From Variovorax davisae (GTDB taxonomy: Bacteria; Pseudomonadota; Gammaproteobacteria; Burkholderiales; Burkholderiaceae_C): a stretch of DNA of 64,000 nucleotides. A program made the position numbers and the translations under genes. This document shows, piece after piece, positions 44,573-53,173 of this stretch (positions are counted from its first letter, which is position 1; each line of letters opens with the position of its first letter). The notes below the pieces were generated by a model that was given only the letters and a program-made list of their open reading frames with translations, was not told the DNA's origin and searched no databases. Location: NCBI RefSeq assembly GCF_030316845.1, contig NZ_JASZYS010000002.1:124001-188000 (forward strand), read 5' to 3'.

Positions 44573-45802
44573 GCGTTGGGAGGCGTGCGAGAAATTAAAG
44601 AGACCGACGTCGACGCGGCCGGTGCGAAAGCCCGCTTCGCAATAGCACAGGTAGTACTCCCACAGCCGGCGAAACGCATCGTCGTAGCCCAGCGCGGCGA
44701 TGGCCGGCCAGGCCGCATGGAAGCGGCGACGCCACTCGGCCAGCGTGAGCGCATAGCTCGCGCCGAAGGATTCGGCCGTCTGCAGCACGAGGCCTGCCCG
44801 CTCGGCGTGCGCCGTCATCGCGCGCACCGATGGCAGCTTGCCGCCCGGGAAGATGAAGCGCTGCACGAAGTCGGTGCTGGCCCGATAGCGGTCGAAATGG
44901 TCTTCGGCGATGGTGATGACTTGCAGCACGCCCGAGCCGCCGGGCGCGAGCCGCTCGCGCAGCGTGTCGAAGTACAACGGCCAGTAGCGCTCGCCGACCG
45001 CCTCCAGCATCTCGATCGAGACGATGCGCTGGTAGCGGCCTTCGATATCGCGGTAGTCCTGCAAGCGCAGGTCGACGTCCGCGAGCCCCTGCGCGCGCAC
45101 CTGTGCCCGGGCGTGGGCCAGCTGTTCGGTCGACAGCGTCAGGCCGGTCACGCGGGCGCCGTGGCGGGACGCGAGTGCCGTGGCCAGCGCGCCCCAGCCG
45201 CAGCCGATCTCGAGCACCGTCGATCGCGGCGGCAGGTCGAGCAGCGCGACGATGCGATCGATCTTGGCGGCTTGCGCCGCTTCGAGCGATTCGTCGCCGC
45301 GGGCGTAGAGCGCGCTCGAGTAGATCAGCGCCGGGTCCAGCCATTGGGCATAGAAGTCATTGCCCATGTCGTAGTGGAAGGCGATGTTGCGCCGGCTGCC
45401 GCGCCGCGTGTTGGCGCGGCGCAGGCGGAACAGGTCGCCCAGGCGGCGCGCGAACCACGAGCCTTCGAGCACCCGGCCCCAGCTGGCTTCGTTGCGAATC
45501 CCGAACTCGAGCAGCGCGGCCAGGTCCGGCGTCGACCAGTCGCCATCGCGGTACGAGGCGGCCAGCCCGAGGTCGCCTTGCAGCAGCAGCCGCAGCAGCG
45601 GACGCCAGCGGTTGAGCGTGATCGAGGCCTGCGGTCCGTCCGCCGCGGCGCGGCCCGCGATGCGCTGGCCGTCCGGCAGCTGCACGTGGAGCGCACCCTG
45701 GCTCAGGCTGCGCAGCAGCCGCGCGAGCAGCTGGCGCAGCGGGCCGCCGCCGGCGCGGTCGTCGCCGCCGAAGCCGTGGGAGGAAGAGGAGGGTGCGCTC
45801 AT
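44570..45802 (-). CDS. CFA-superfamily SAM-dependent fatty acid methyltransferase (1)
   Basis: 410 aa, cyclopropane-fatty-acyl-phospholipid synthase family. SAM site [16 protein letters not shown]; family motifs [20 protein letters not shown] and [14 protein letters not shown]; late [15 protein letters not shown]. It would use SAM to cyclopropanate or methylate the double bond of phospholipid acyl chains. The start overlaps the DUF1365 stop (ATGA), making it third in the FAD–DUF1365–CFA operon. In Rhodobacter such RpoE-controlled genes include furan fatty acid functions; the exact product here is unproven. Confidence 0.9.
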   Translation of the reverse strand: MSAPSSSSHGFGGDDRAGGGPLRQLLARLLRSLSQGALHVQLPDGQRIAGRAAADGPQASITLNRWRPLLRLLLQGDLGLAASYRDGDWSTPDLAALLEFGIRNEASWGRVLEGSWFARRLGDLFRLRRANTRRGSRRNIAFHYDMGNDFYAQWLDPALIYSSALYARGDESLEAAQAAKIDRIVALLDLPPRSTVLEIGCGWGALATALASRHGARVTGLTLSTEQLAHARAQVRAQGLADVDLRLQDYRDIEGRYQRIVSIEMLEAVGERYWPLYFDTLRERLAPGGSGVLQVITIAEDHFDRYRASTDFVQRFIFPGGKLPSVRAMTAHAERAGLVLQTAESFGASYALTLAEWRRRFHAAWPAIAALGYDDAFRRLWEYYLCYCEAGFRTGRVDVGLFNFSHASQR

Positions 45803-46596
45803 GGATCTCGGGCCTTGGTGATGGAGACCGGCGTGGCCGGCGGCGCGGGGCGCGCGTGCAGGCGCAGGCCCCGCGTCCACAGCTTCAGCGCTTCCCAGTG
45901 GATCCCCGCCACGACCTTGAGCGTCAGCAGGGGGTGGGTGAAGAAGACGCGCAGCAGCGCGGCGTCGCCGAGCGGACGGCGCCGCGCGTCGAGCCGCGCG
46001 TGCAGCAGCACGCCCCCGGCGTCGCTCGCATCCACGCCGATGACCAGGCCCGCGCGCCCGGCCCGCGGCGGCGTAATGCGAAATCCGTAGTGCATGTCGA
46101 GCCCCAGGAAGGGCGAGACGTGGAAGCGCTTGTCGCACTGCTGCCGGATGGATTCGCCGCCGGCTTCGGCTTCGTCGACCGGGATCAGGTAGCCGTGGCG
46201 TTCGCCGAAGGTGTTGTTGACTTCGTAGAGGATCGCTTGCAGCACGCCGTCCGGCCGCAGGCAGAAGTAGACCGACAGCGGATTGAAGGCATGGCCGAGG
46301 ATGCGCGGCATGCTCAGCAGGCGGATCGGGCCGCCGGTGGGCAATCCGGCGGCGGCGAGCTGCCGCTCCACATGCGCTCGCAGGCCGCGGCCATCGCCGT
46401 AGTCGGCCTGGTGCAGGCTGAAGAGGTTGAAGCGGTCGAGCGAGAACAGGCGCAGCCGGCGATCCAGATCGGCCAGCTCGTCCAGGTCCAGCAGCAGCGA
46501 GAACAGGCGGTAGTCCAGCCGATGGCGGACCGGCCGCAGCCGCTGGTGCATCACGCGGCCGACGTACAGCGCCGATTCGTCCGGGCGGAGGCTCAT
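45799..46596 (-). CDS. DUF1365 protein
   Basis: 265 aa from MSLRPDES. Family signature: GRVMHQRLRPVRHRLDYRLF, RILGHAFNPLSVYFCLRPDG, ILYEVNNTFGERHGYL, and a FHVSPFLGLDMHYGF block. DUF1365 proteins nearly always sit between an amine-oxidase-like flavoprotein and a CFA enzyme, as here. Function unproven; a role in fatty acid modification is likely. Start overlaps the FAD gene stop by four bases. A longer start at 46644 lies inside that gene and is not supported. Confidence 0.9.
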   Translation of the reverse strand: MSLRPDESALYVGRVMHQRLRPVRHRLDYRLFSLLLDLDELADLDRRLRLFSLDRFNLFSLHQADYGDGRGLRAHVERQLAAAGLPTGGPIRLLSMPRILGHAFNPLSVYFCLRPDGVLQAILYEVNNTFGERHGYLIPVDEAEAGGESIRQQCDKRFHVSPFLGLDMHYGFRITPPRAGRAGLVIGVDASDAGGVLLHARLDARRRPLGDAALLRVFFTHPLLTLKVVAGIHWEALKLWTRGLRLHARPAPPATPVSITKARDP

Positions 46597-47951
46597 GTCT
46601 CGGCCGGCAGCCGCAGCCGCCCCGACTCGTTCGCGACCCGCCATGGACGGCGCACCTGCCCGAGCGCCTCGGCCACGGCGAGTCCGGCCTGCAGCCCGTC
46701 CTCGTGGAAGCCCGAGCCGAAATAGGCGCCGCAGAACCAGGTGCGGCCGCGGCCCTGCAGCGACCAGAGTTCGCCCTGCGCGCGCAGCGCGGCTCCATCG
46801 AACAACGGGTGCTCGTAGACCTCGCTGTGGATCAGGTGGCCGGCCGCCGGGTCGCGCCAGGGATTGAGTGTCAGGAACAGGGGCGTGGATTCGGCGATGC
46901 CCTGCAGCCGATTCATCCAGTAGGTCACGCTCAGGGCGTCGCTGCGGCGGCGGTCGGCGACGTAGTTCCAGCTCGACCAGACGGCGCGGCGCCGCGGCAT
47001 CAGGGTGGCGTCGCTGTGCAGCACGGCGCGGTTGCGGCTGTAGCGAAAGGCGCCGAGCAGCCGGCGCTCGTGCGCGCTGGCATCGGCCAGCAGCCGCAGT
47101 GCCTGGTCGGCGTGGGTCGCGATCACCACGTGGTCGAAGCGCTCGGCCGCGGCCCCGGGGGCGCAGCGCACGAAAGCGGCCTGGCCGTCGCGCCGCACCT
47201 CGATCGCCGGGCTGTCCAGCCGCAGCCGGTCGCCGAGCAGGCCGGCGAGCCGCTGCACGTAGCTGCGGCTGCCGCCCTGCACGGTGCGCCAGGCGTCGCG
47301 CCCACCGAGTTCGAGCAGCTGGTGGTTCTCGCAGAAGCGGATGAAGGCCTCGGTCGGGTAGCGGCCGATCTGCGCCGCCGGGGTCGACCAGATGGCGGCG
47401 GCCATCGGGTACAGGTGGTCGTCGCGGAAGGCGCGTCCGTAGCCGCGCAGGTCGAGGTAGACGTCGAGCGGCATCGGCCCGAAGCGCTCGGCGTCGCCGG
47501 CCGCCTGGCGGTAGAAGCGCACCAGGTCGCGCAGCATCGACCAGAAGCGCGGCCGCGCGAGGTTGGCCGGCTGCGCGAACAGGCCGCGCAGGCCGCTGCC
47601 CGAATATTCCAGCGCGCCCTGGTCGAGGCTCACGGCGAAGGACATCTCGGCGGGCCGGGTCGGCACCGCCAGGTGCGCCAGCAGCGCGCTCAGGTTCGGG
47701 TAGGCGGCTTCGTTGTAGACGATGAAGCCGGTGTCGACCGCGATCGGGCCGCCAGCCGACGGCACGTCGACCGTATGGCTGTGGCCGCCGGCCCGGCGAT
47801 CGGCCTCGAACAGCGTGACCTGGTGCCGCTGCGCCAGCAGCCAGGCGGCCGAGAGGCCGGCGATGCCGCTGCCGATGACGGCGATGGCCAGCGCCGGCCG
47901 GTCGGCGGCGCGCGGGGCAGGGGGGCCGTCGGGCGTGAAGTGGGTTCTCAT
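46593..47951 (-). CDS. FAD-dependent amine-oxidase-like protein
   Basis: 452 aa. Dinucleotide-binding VIGSGIAGLSAAWLLA near residue 25 and the GGHSHTVDVP loop; later VDTGFIVYN and AAAIWSTPAAQIG, then WFCGAYFGSGFHEDGLQAGL for the FAD C-terminal site. This group (NAD(P)-binding/flavin amine oxidase, COG2907) is paired with DUF1365 and CFA genes, so it likely oxidises a fatty acyl chain (desaturase-like). Start at 47951 lies 30 bp from the RpoE-type -10. Confidence 0.9.
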   Translation of the reverse strand: MRTHFTPDGPPAPRAADRPALAIAVIGSGIAGLSAAWLLAQRHQVTLFEADRRAGGHSHTVDVPSAGGPIAVDTGFIVYNEAAYPNLSALLAHLAVPTRPAEMSFAVSLDQGALEYSGSGLRGLFAQPANLARPRFWSMLRDLVRFYRQAAGDAERFGPMPLDVYLDLRGYGRAFRDDHLYPMAAAIWSTPAAQIGRYPTEAFIRFCENHQLLELGGRDAWRTVQGGSRSYVQRLAGLLGDRLRLDSPAIEVRRDGQAAFVRCAPGAAAERFDHVVIATHADQALRLLADASAHERRLLGAFRYSRNRAVLHSDATLMPRRRAVWSSWNYVADRRRSDALSVTYWMNRLQGIAESTPLFLTLNPWRDPAAGHLIHSEVYEHPLFDGAALRAQGELWSLQGRGRTWFCGAYFGSGFHEDGLQAGLAVAEALGQVRRPWRVANESGRLRLPAET

Positions 47952-47980
47952 GGCGGCGGGTCCTGGCACGGGTGACCTGG

Positions 47981-48010
47981 GTTCTACGCCGGCCGGGCGG
48001 TTTTGGATCA
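47981..48010 (-). promoter_or_regulatory. RpoE/ChrR-type promoter of the FAD–DUF1365–CFA operon
   Basis: Minus strand: TGATCC (48010–48005), 18-base spacer, TAGAAC (47986–47981), 30 bases before the ATG at 47951. Its -35 lies back-to-back with the rpoE promoter, 11 bp apart, giving a divergent control region. Consensus compared from memory with the TGATC-type -35 of the Rhodobacter RpoE. Confidence 0.72.
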
Positions 48011-48020
48011 GCAAACGCTG

Positions 48021-48050
48021 TGATCTAATTTCGCCGCCGGTGCGTATCAA
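48021..48050 (+). promoter_or_regulatory. RpoE/ChrR-type autoregulatory promoter of rpoE-chrR
   Basis: TGATCT (48021–48026), 18-base spacer, TATCAA (48045–48050). A transcription start near 48057 would exclude the upstream ATG at 48055, and so supports the ATG at 48154 as the rpoE start. Same hexamers and spacing as the fasciclin promoter. Confidence 0.72.
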
Positions 48051-48153
48051 CGGCATGATCACCGTGCGACAGCCCTCCGCAGCGGCCGCAAGGCCTGTAT
48101 TGCCCAGGCCCCCTGGCCGCTCGACACTGACGCTGCATCAGAACCGGGGTGCG

Positions 48154-48717
48154 ATGCCGACTAGCGAAGAACTCAGCGAGATGCTGCTGGCCGTGGCCCG
48201 CGAGGGTGATCGCCAGGCTTTCGCCGTGCTGTTCCGCCATTTCGCGCCGCGCGTGAAGGCCTACCTGATGCGCGGCGGCAGTGCCGAGGGCCTGGCCGAG
48301 GAACTGGCGCAGGAGACCCTGATCAGCGTCTGGCGCAAGGCCGCGATGTTCGACCCGCGCCAGGCCGGTGTCTCGACCTGGATCTTCACCATCGCCCGCA
48401 ACCTGCGGGTCGACCACTTCCGGCGCCAGGGCGGGGCGAGCTTCGTCGACGGCGACGACGACGAGGTCGCTGAACTGCCCGACACCGCGCTGGGGCTCGA
48501 CGAGCAGCTGCGCGCCGGGCGGCGCGCGCGCGGCGTGCGCGAGGCCTTCGCGCGGCTGCCCGCCGAGCAGGCACAGGTGCTGCACCTGTCGTTCTACGAA
48601 GAGCAGCCGCATGCGCGGATCGCGCACGACCTGGGCATCCCGCTCGGCACCGTCAAGTCGCGCGTGCGGCTTGCCGTGAACCATCTGCGTCGCTTGCTCG
48701 ACGCGCTCGAACCATGA
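48154..48717 (+). CDS. rpoE: ECF sigma factor RpoE, ECF11-type
   Basis: 187 aa. Sigma region 2 is REGDRQAFAVLFRHFAPRVK through LAQETLISVWRKAAMFDP; region 4 is LPAEQAQVLHLSFYEEQ, IAHDLGIPLGTVKSRVRLAV. The FRHFAPRVKAYLMRGG opening is characteristic of ChrR-partnered ECF11 factors. It would transcribe a stress regulon after release from ChrR. The start at 48154 is preferred over 48055 (see promoter). Its stop overlaps the chrR start (ATGA). Confidence 0.93.
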   Translation: MPTSEELSEMLLAVAREGDRQAFAVLFRHFAPRVKAYLMRGGSAEGLAEELAQETLISVWRKAAMFDPRQAGVSTWIFTIARNLRVDHFRRQGGASFVDGDDDEVAELPDTALGLDEQLRAGRRARGVREAFARLPAEQAQVLHLSFYEEQPHARIAHDLGIPLGTVKSRVRLAVNHLRRLLDALEP

Positions 48718-49370
48718 TCCACCATCACCCGGACGACGGACTCCTGCTGGCCCAGGCGGCCGGCACCCTTTCCAGCGGGCATTCGCTGCTGGTCGCCAGC
48801 CATGTCGAGGGCTGCGGCGAATGCCAGGCGCGCCTGCGCGAACTCGAATCGATCGGCGGCGCCATGCTGGAGCAGCTGGCGCCGGCCGTGCTGCCCTCGC
48901 AGGCGCTGGCGCGCACCTTGGCCGCGATCGATGCGCCGGCGCCGCCGCAGGCGAAGCCCGCGCTGCGACGCGCCAGCCGGCCGCCGCTGCCGCAGGGCAT
49001 GGCCTGGCCGCGTGCGCTGCGCGGCTGCAGCGCGACCGCGTGGCGCTGGCTCGGGCCCGGCATGCGCTGGAGCCGCGTCACGCTGCCTGGCGACCCCAAG
49101 GCCAATGTCTTCCTGCTGCGCATCGGTGCCGGCCGGGAACTGCCGGTCCACACCCACAGCCACAGCGAGCTGACCCAGGTTCTGCATGGCGCCTTCCACG
49201 ACGGCCGGGCCCTCTTCGGCGCGGGCGATTTCGACGAGACCGATGGCGACATCCGCCACCAGCCCAAGGTGCTGGCGGCCGGCGAGTGCATCTGCCTGGC
49301 CTCGGTCGAGGGCCGGGTGCTGTTCGAGGGCGCGCTGGCGCGCATGCTGGGCTCGTTGGTCGGGATGTAG
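48714..49370 (+). CDS. chrR: ChrR-type zinc anti-sigma factor
   Basis: 218 aa, two domains. The N-terminal zinc anti-sigma domain has H5, H30, C34 and C37 (HHHPDD then HVEGCGEC), the ZAS ligands of ChrR. The C-terminal cupin shows HTHSHSELTQVLHGAF and RHQPKVLAAGECICLA. ChrR holds RpoE inactive; singlet oxygen or organic peroxides release it. Coupled to rpoE by ATGA overlap. Confidence 0.93.
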   Translation: MIHHHPDDGLLLAQAAGTLSSGHSLLVASHVEGCGECQARLRELESIGGAMLEQLAPAVLPSQALARTLAAIDAPAPPQAKPALRRASRPPLPQGMAWPRALRGCSATAWRWLGPGMRWSRVTLPGDPKANVFLLRIGAGRELPVHTHSHSELTQVLHGAFHDGRALFGAGDFDETDGDIRHQPKVLAAGECICLASVEGRVLFEGALARMLGSLVGM

Positions 49371-49378
49371 GGCCCCCG

Positions 49379-49804
49379 TCAGGCGGCCGCGCCAGGGCGG
49401 CTCGGGCGGCTCGCCAGCCAGCAGGCGGCGGCCGCCGCCACCGCGGTGGCCGACACGCCCCAGCAGAGGTCGGCCAAGGTCACGTGCCAGGGCCAGTCCT
49501 TCAGGGTCGCCTGGTTGGTGAGGTCGTAGGTGGAATAGGCGACGAGGCCGAGCAGCGCCCCCCTGCCGAGCGCGCCGCGCCATTGCCGCCGGCCGAGCGC
49601 GGGGGCGACGGCCAACGCCACCACGCCCGCGACGTAGACCGCGTAGAAGACGATGGCGGGCCAGGGCGCGAAGCGCTCGCGCAGGAGGTGGCCGAGCGCC
49701 GGCCGGTAGAGCAGGTCCGCCATCGTGGTCAGCCACAGGGCGTCGAGCCCCAGGAAGACGGCCGCGGTGGCGCCGTAGGCGATCGCGAACTGCCTGAAGC
49801 TCAT
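49379..49804 (-). CDS. DUF2177 membrane protein
   Basis: 141 aa with four hydrophobic segments. Family marks: FLGLDALWLTTMADLLYRPALGHLL (in two runs) and GLVAYSTYDLTNQATLKDWP. Function unknown. Start overlaps the DUF1295 stop (ATGA). Last gene of the CFA2 operon; converges with chrR. Confidence 0.87.
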   Translation of the reverse strand: MSFRQFAIAYGATAAVFLGLDALWLTTMADLLYRPALGHLLRERFAPWPAIVFYAVYVAGVVALAVAPALGRRQWRGALGRGALLGLVAYSTYDLTNQATLKDWPWHVTLADLCWGVSATAVAAAAACWLASRPSRPGAAA

Positions 49805-50604
49805 GCCGGGTCCTTGTGCGGCGGCCCCGGGATGAAGGCGTTGGTGCGCGCGACGTAGCCGCGGTAGGCCGGCCGGCGTTCGGCGATGTCCTGCTCGAGC
49901 AGGCGCACGCCCGACACCCGCAGCAGCAGCAGCGTCATCAGCGCCGGCGAGAGGGCGGCCCAGGCGGCGCCCCAGCCGGCCGCCGCGAGGGCCATGAGCC
50001 ACAACCCCCACCAGACGCAGGCCTCGCCGAAATAGTTCGGATGGCGGCTGTAGTGCCACAGGCCGCGGTCCATCACCCGGCCGCGCTGCGACGACTGGGA
50101 CTTGAAGTGCGCCATCTGGGCGTCGGCGATGGCCTCGAAGGCGATGCCGAACGCCGCCAGCGCCGCACCGGCGGCGTCGAGTCCGCCCAGCGCCCGCCCG
50201 CCCGCCATGCCGACCAGCAGCGGCGCCGTCACGGCCCAGGCCAGCATGCCCTGCAAGCCGAACACCAGGTAGAGGCTCTTGCGCCCGAAGTGCGGCTGGT
50301 GCCGTGCCCGCATCTGCTGGTAGCGCCGATCCTCGCCGCGGCCGCGGTTGCGCCGGTGGATGTAGAGAGCGAGGCGCAGGGCCCAGACGATGCACAGCGC
50401 CGCCATCAGCCAGGCCCGCACGCCGGTGCCGGGCAGCAGCGCCAGGTAGACCAGCGCGGCGCCGCCGATGAAGGCCGGCCAGGCGCGGTCCGCCAGGCTG
50501 GCGTCGCGCTGGCGCAGGCTGACCAGCCAGGTCAGAACGGCGAGGCCGGCGATCAGGGCCAGGCCGGCCAGCGCGGGCAATGCCATCGGCGAATCGTCAA
50601 TCAT
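49801..50604 (-). CDS. DUF1295 membrane protein (steroid 5-alpha-reductase-like)
   Basis: 267 aa with six to seven hydrophobic segments. The DUF1295 marker GLWHYSRHPNYFGEACVWWG is present, plus RALRLALYI-like early blocks and DIAERRPAYRGYVARTNAFIPG at the end. Related to isoprenylcysteine methyltransferases and 5-alpha reductases, so a membrane lipid reductase or methyltransferase is likely. Overlaps the CFA2 stop by 8 bp. Confidence 0.88.
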   Translation of the reverse strand: MIDDSPMALPALAGLALIAGLAVLTWLVSLRQRDASLADRAWPAFIGGAALVYLALLPGTGVRAWLMAALCIVWALRLALYIHRRNRGRGEDRRYQQMRARHQPHFGRKSLYLVFGLQGMLAWAVTAPLLVGMAGGRALGGLDAAGAALAAFGIAFEAIADAQMAHFKSQSSQRGRVMDRGLWHYSRHPNYFGEACVWWGLWLMALAAAGWGAAWAALSPALMTLLLLRVSGVRLLEQDIAERRPAYRGYVARTNAFIPGPPHKDPA

Positions 50605-51649
50605 GGCGTTGCGCCGGCTCGAACAGGTAGTGGCTCACACCCCACGGCCGTCCGCCGGCGAAGCCGAACAGCTCGGCCACCGCCATGAAGAACACGCGCC
50701 AGCGGTTCCACCAGATGGCGGCCTCGGCACCGTAGGTGGCCGCGAACAGCGGGCGCAGGGCCTGTTGCCGGCGGTCCATGTTGGCGAGCCAGGCCTCGGC
50801 CGTGCGCTGGTAATGCGTGCCGTCCCAGCGCCACTGTTCCAGCAGCCGCAGGCTGTCCTGGCAGCGGGCCGCGAGCGCGTCGCTGGGCATCATGCCGCCG
50901 GTGAAGAAATGGCGGCTCATCCAGTCGCTGTCGTCGCGCGCGACGAAGGCGTAGGGCGTGTCCCGGTGCGCGAAGACATGCATGAAGAATCGGCCCTGCG
51001 GCGCCAGCCAGCGCGCGACGTTGGCGAAGGCCTGCGGCCAGTTGCGCAGATGCTCGAACATCTCGACCGACACCACCCGGTCGAAGCGCTGGCGGGTGTC
51101 GAAGGCGTTGATGTCCGCGGTCACGACGCGCAGGTTGCGCAGGCCGCGGCGCCGCGCCTCGGCCTCGATGTGAAGGCGCTGGCCCCGCGCGTTGGACAGG
51201 GCGGTGATGCGGCTCGCCGGATGGCGCTCGGCCATCCACAGGCTGAGTGCCCCCCATCCGCAGCCCAGTTCCAGCACCTCCTGGCCGTCGGCCAGCCCGG
51301 CCCGCTCACACGTGAGCGCCAACGCCGCGGCTTCGGCCTGGTCCAGCGTGCAGCCGGCGGCGGGCCAGTAGCCGCTGCTGTACTTGCGGTGGCCGCCGAG
51401 CACGGCGCCGAAGAAGTCGGCCGGCAGCTCGTAGTGCTGCGCGTTGGCCGCGTCGGGCCATGGCGCGAGCGCCGCGCTGCGCATCGAGGCGATGAAGTCG
51501 TGGGTCAGCCTGGCGCTGGCCGCGCGGTCGCCATCGCCGAGTTCGGCCAGCCGCGCCTGCAGCAGGCGCCGGATGCCGAAGCGCACGACGCGGTCCGGCA
51601 CCAGCCCCTTCTCGACCCAGCCGATGGCTCCGGCGATGTGATTCGGCAT
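50597..51649 (-). CDS. CFA-superfamily SAM-dependent methyltransferase (2)
   Basis: 350 aa. SAM motif VLELGCGWGALSLWMAE, then VTADINAFDTRQRFDRVVSVEMFEHLRNW (two runs), FMHVFAHRDTPYAF. It is a divergent member of the cyclopropane-fatty-acid synthase group, with a longer N-terminus and the FKYSSGYWP motif (here HRKYSSGYWP). Substrate unknown; under an RpoE-type promoter it likely works on membrane acyl chains under oxidative stress. Confidence 0.9.
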   Translation of the reverse strand: MPNHIAGAIGWVEKGLVPDRVVRFGIRRLLQARLAELGDGDRAASARLTHDFIASMRSAALAPWPDAANAQHYELPADFFGAVLGGHRKYSSGYWPAAGCTLDQAEAAALALTCERAGLADGQEVLELGCGWGALSLWMAERHPASRITALSNARGQRLHIEAEARRRGLRNLRVVTADINAFDTRQRFDRVVSVEMFEHLRNWPQAFANVARWLAPQGRFFMHVFAHRDTPYAFVARDDSDWMSRHFFTGGMMPSDALAARCQDSLRLLEQWRWDGTHYQRTAEAWLANMDRRQQALRPLFAATYGAEAAIWWNRWRVFFMAVAELFGFAGGRPWGVSHYLFEPAQRHD

Positions 51650-51694
51650 GCCTGCGTTTCCTCGAACGTCGGCACCGGTGCAGTGCCCCGGTCT

Positions 51695-51724
51695 CTGGTA
51701 CGCGGCCAGCGGCAGTTTGGATCA
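51695..51724 (-). promoter_or_regulatory. RpoE/ChrR-type promoter of the CFA2–DUF1295–DUF2177 operon
   Basis: Minus strand: TGATCC (51724–51719), 18-base spacer, TACCAG (51700–51695), 46 bases before the ATG at 51649. The bases after the -35 (AAA) also match those of the 48005 site. The -10 is poorer than the others after the leading TA. Confidence 0.62.
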
Positions 51725-51851
51725 GCGCGGTGCATGGATGTTGTGTTTCCAACATTGTCAAGACGTATCTGTTCTGTTCATTCGCATTGCCGATGAGGAA
51801 ACGTCCGTGTTTAATGCCCAAAAAAGGGGCATGGCCTCAGGAGGAGCTTGA

Positions 51852-53051
51852 ATGAGCCGACGCGAGAGGAAACAAGGCGGGCACCATGGTGCACGGTGCG
51901 CGTTCGTGGGCGCCATCGCACTGTTCGCTGCCGCGGCGGCCTTCGCGGCCGAACCGGATCCGGCGCGGGCACGCGAACTGGTGCAGGCTGCCCAGGCCCA
52001 GCCCCCGAGCACGGTCGCCGCGCACCTGGAACTCGGCCGCGCCTATTACGTGCTCGGGCAGTACGCCGAGGCGAAGATCGAGTTCGAGACCGTGCTGCGC
52101 TTCGACAACCTGCCGCAGGACCTGTTGAGCCAGGTCGAGATCTACAACCAGGCCGCGACCCAGGCGCTGGACGGCAAGCGGCCGCTCACCGGTTTCGGCT
52201 ATGCCGAGACCGGCATCGGGCGCTACCGGGTGAACAGCACCGTCGGCACCAACGCGCTCGGCGGCGGCGACCGCCGCGACACCTTCTACAACGCGCGCGC
52301 GGGCGGTGGCCTGAACTATGCGCTGCCGAACGACTACGCGATCGACGCCACGCTGGACTATCGCTTCCGCCACTACGACAACTCGGACAGCCGCAACGAC
52401 TCCGACCTGCGCTGGCGCCTGGCCGGCAGCCGCTCGTTCGGCGACAGCAACCTGGCGGTCGGACTCCGCGGGCGCAACAGCTATCGCGGCGACGGCGACT
52501 ACCGCAACGACGCCGGCCTGTTCGCCGACTACCGCTATCGCGTCGACCCCGACAACCAGCTCACGCTGGGCGCCGAGTACCGCCGCCGCCGCTATCCCGA
52601 AGGCAGGCTGCGCGACAGCAGTCGCACCAGCGCCGAAGTCTCGGGCGGCTGGGTGCATTCGCTGCTGGACGGCGCCGGCAGCCTGACGCTCACCGCGCAT
52701 GGCGGCCAGCATTTCGCGACCAGCCGGCCGGACGGCAACTCCAGCTTCTACGGCGCCACCGCCGCGCTCGACTTCACCGTCAACAGCAAGGTGGGCTGGG
52801 GCACCTTCGTCTGGTGGGAGCACGATGCCTTCAACAACGACCGCATCCACTTCCACCCCGACACGCTCGACAACAGCGTGCTGCTGCGCCGCAAGGACAA
52901 CCTGTACGAGGTCGGTGCCTACCTGGTGTGGGAGTTCGTGCCCACCTGGACGCTGCGGCCCGAGGTGCTCTGGATTCGAGACCAGAGCAACTCGATCGGA
53001 TTCAACTACAGCTCGACGGAGTTCTGGCTGAACATCCGCAAGGCCTTCTGA
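51852..53051 (+). CDS. Outer-membrane beta-barrel protein with TPR-like N-terminus (DUF560/Slam-like)
   Basis: 399 aa. Signal peptide ends AAAAAFAA|EPD. Residues 40–100 resemble two TPR units (AHLELGRAYYVLGQYAEAKIEF). From about 120 to 399 the alternating pattern of aromatic and polar residues (GFGYAETGIGRYRVN, LDYRFRHYDNSD, GAEYRRRRYP) ends with the C-terminal FWLNIRKAF, a typical outer-membrane barrel signal with final Phe. This layout is like surface lipoprotein assembly modulators. Function unproven. GAGGAG precedes the ATG. Confidence 0.72.
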   Translation: MSRRERKQGGHHGARCAFVGAIALFAAAAAFAAEPDPARARELVQAAQAQPPSTVAAHLELGRAYYVLGQYAEAKIEFETVLRFDNLPQDLLSQVEIYNQAATQALDGKRPLTGFGYAETGIGRYRVNSTVGTNALGGGDRRDTFYNARAGGGLNYALPNDYAIDATLDYRFRHYDNSDSRNDSDLRWRLAGSRSFGDSNLAVGLRGRNSYRGDGDYRNDAGLFADYRYRVDPDNQLTLGAEYRRRRYPEGRLRDSSRTSAEVSGGWVHSLLDGAGSLTLTAHGGQHFATSRPDGNSSFYGATAALDFTVNSKVGWGTFVWWEHDAFNNDRIHFHPDTLDNSVLLRRKDNLYEVGAYLVWEFVPTWTLRPEVLWIRDQSNSIGFNYSSTEFWLNIRKAF

Positions 53052-53173
53052 GGACGAGCGGTTCGCGGCGTGCGTATGCGTGCGCCTTGACAAACCTCAT
53101 TGACGGATCAATCCTGCGGGCGCCAAGCGAAGGCTCGGATTGAAGTGATCGCGTAGAACAACAAGGAGTAGGA

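Noticed and set aside
48055..48153. Earlier ATG for rpoE at 48055
   Set aside because: It would begin at or before the transcription start expected from the RpoE-type promoter at 48021–48050, and the 33 extra residues have no sigma-factor similarity.
53106..53111. GGATCA as an RpoE-type -35 on the minus strand
   Set aside because: No TA-type -10 at 18 bases, and it points into the beta-barrel gene's 3' end.
53088..53116. TTGACA upstream of the arginine antiporter as a sigma-70 promoter
   Set aside because: The hexamer at 17-base spacing is AATCCT, too weak to call.
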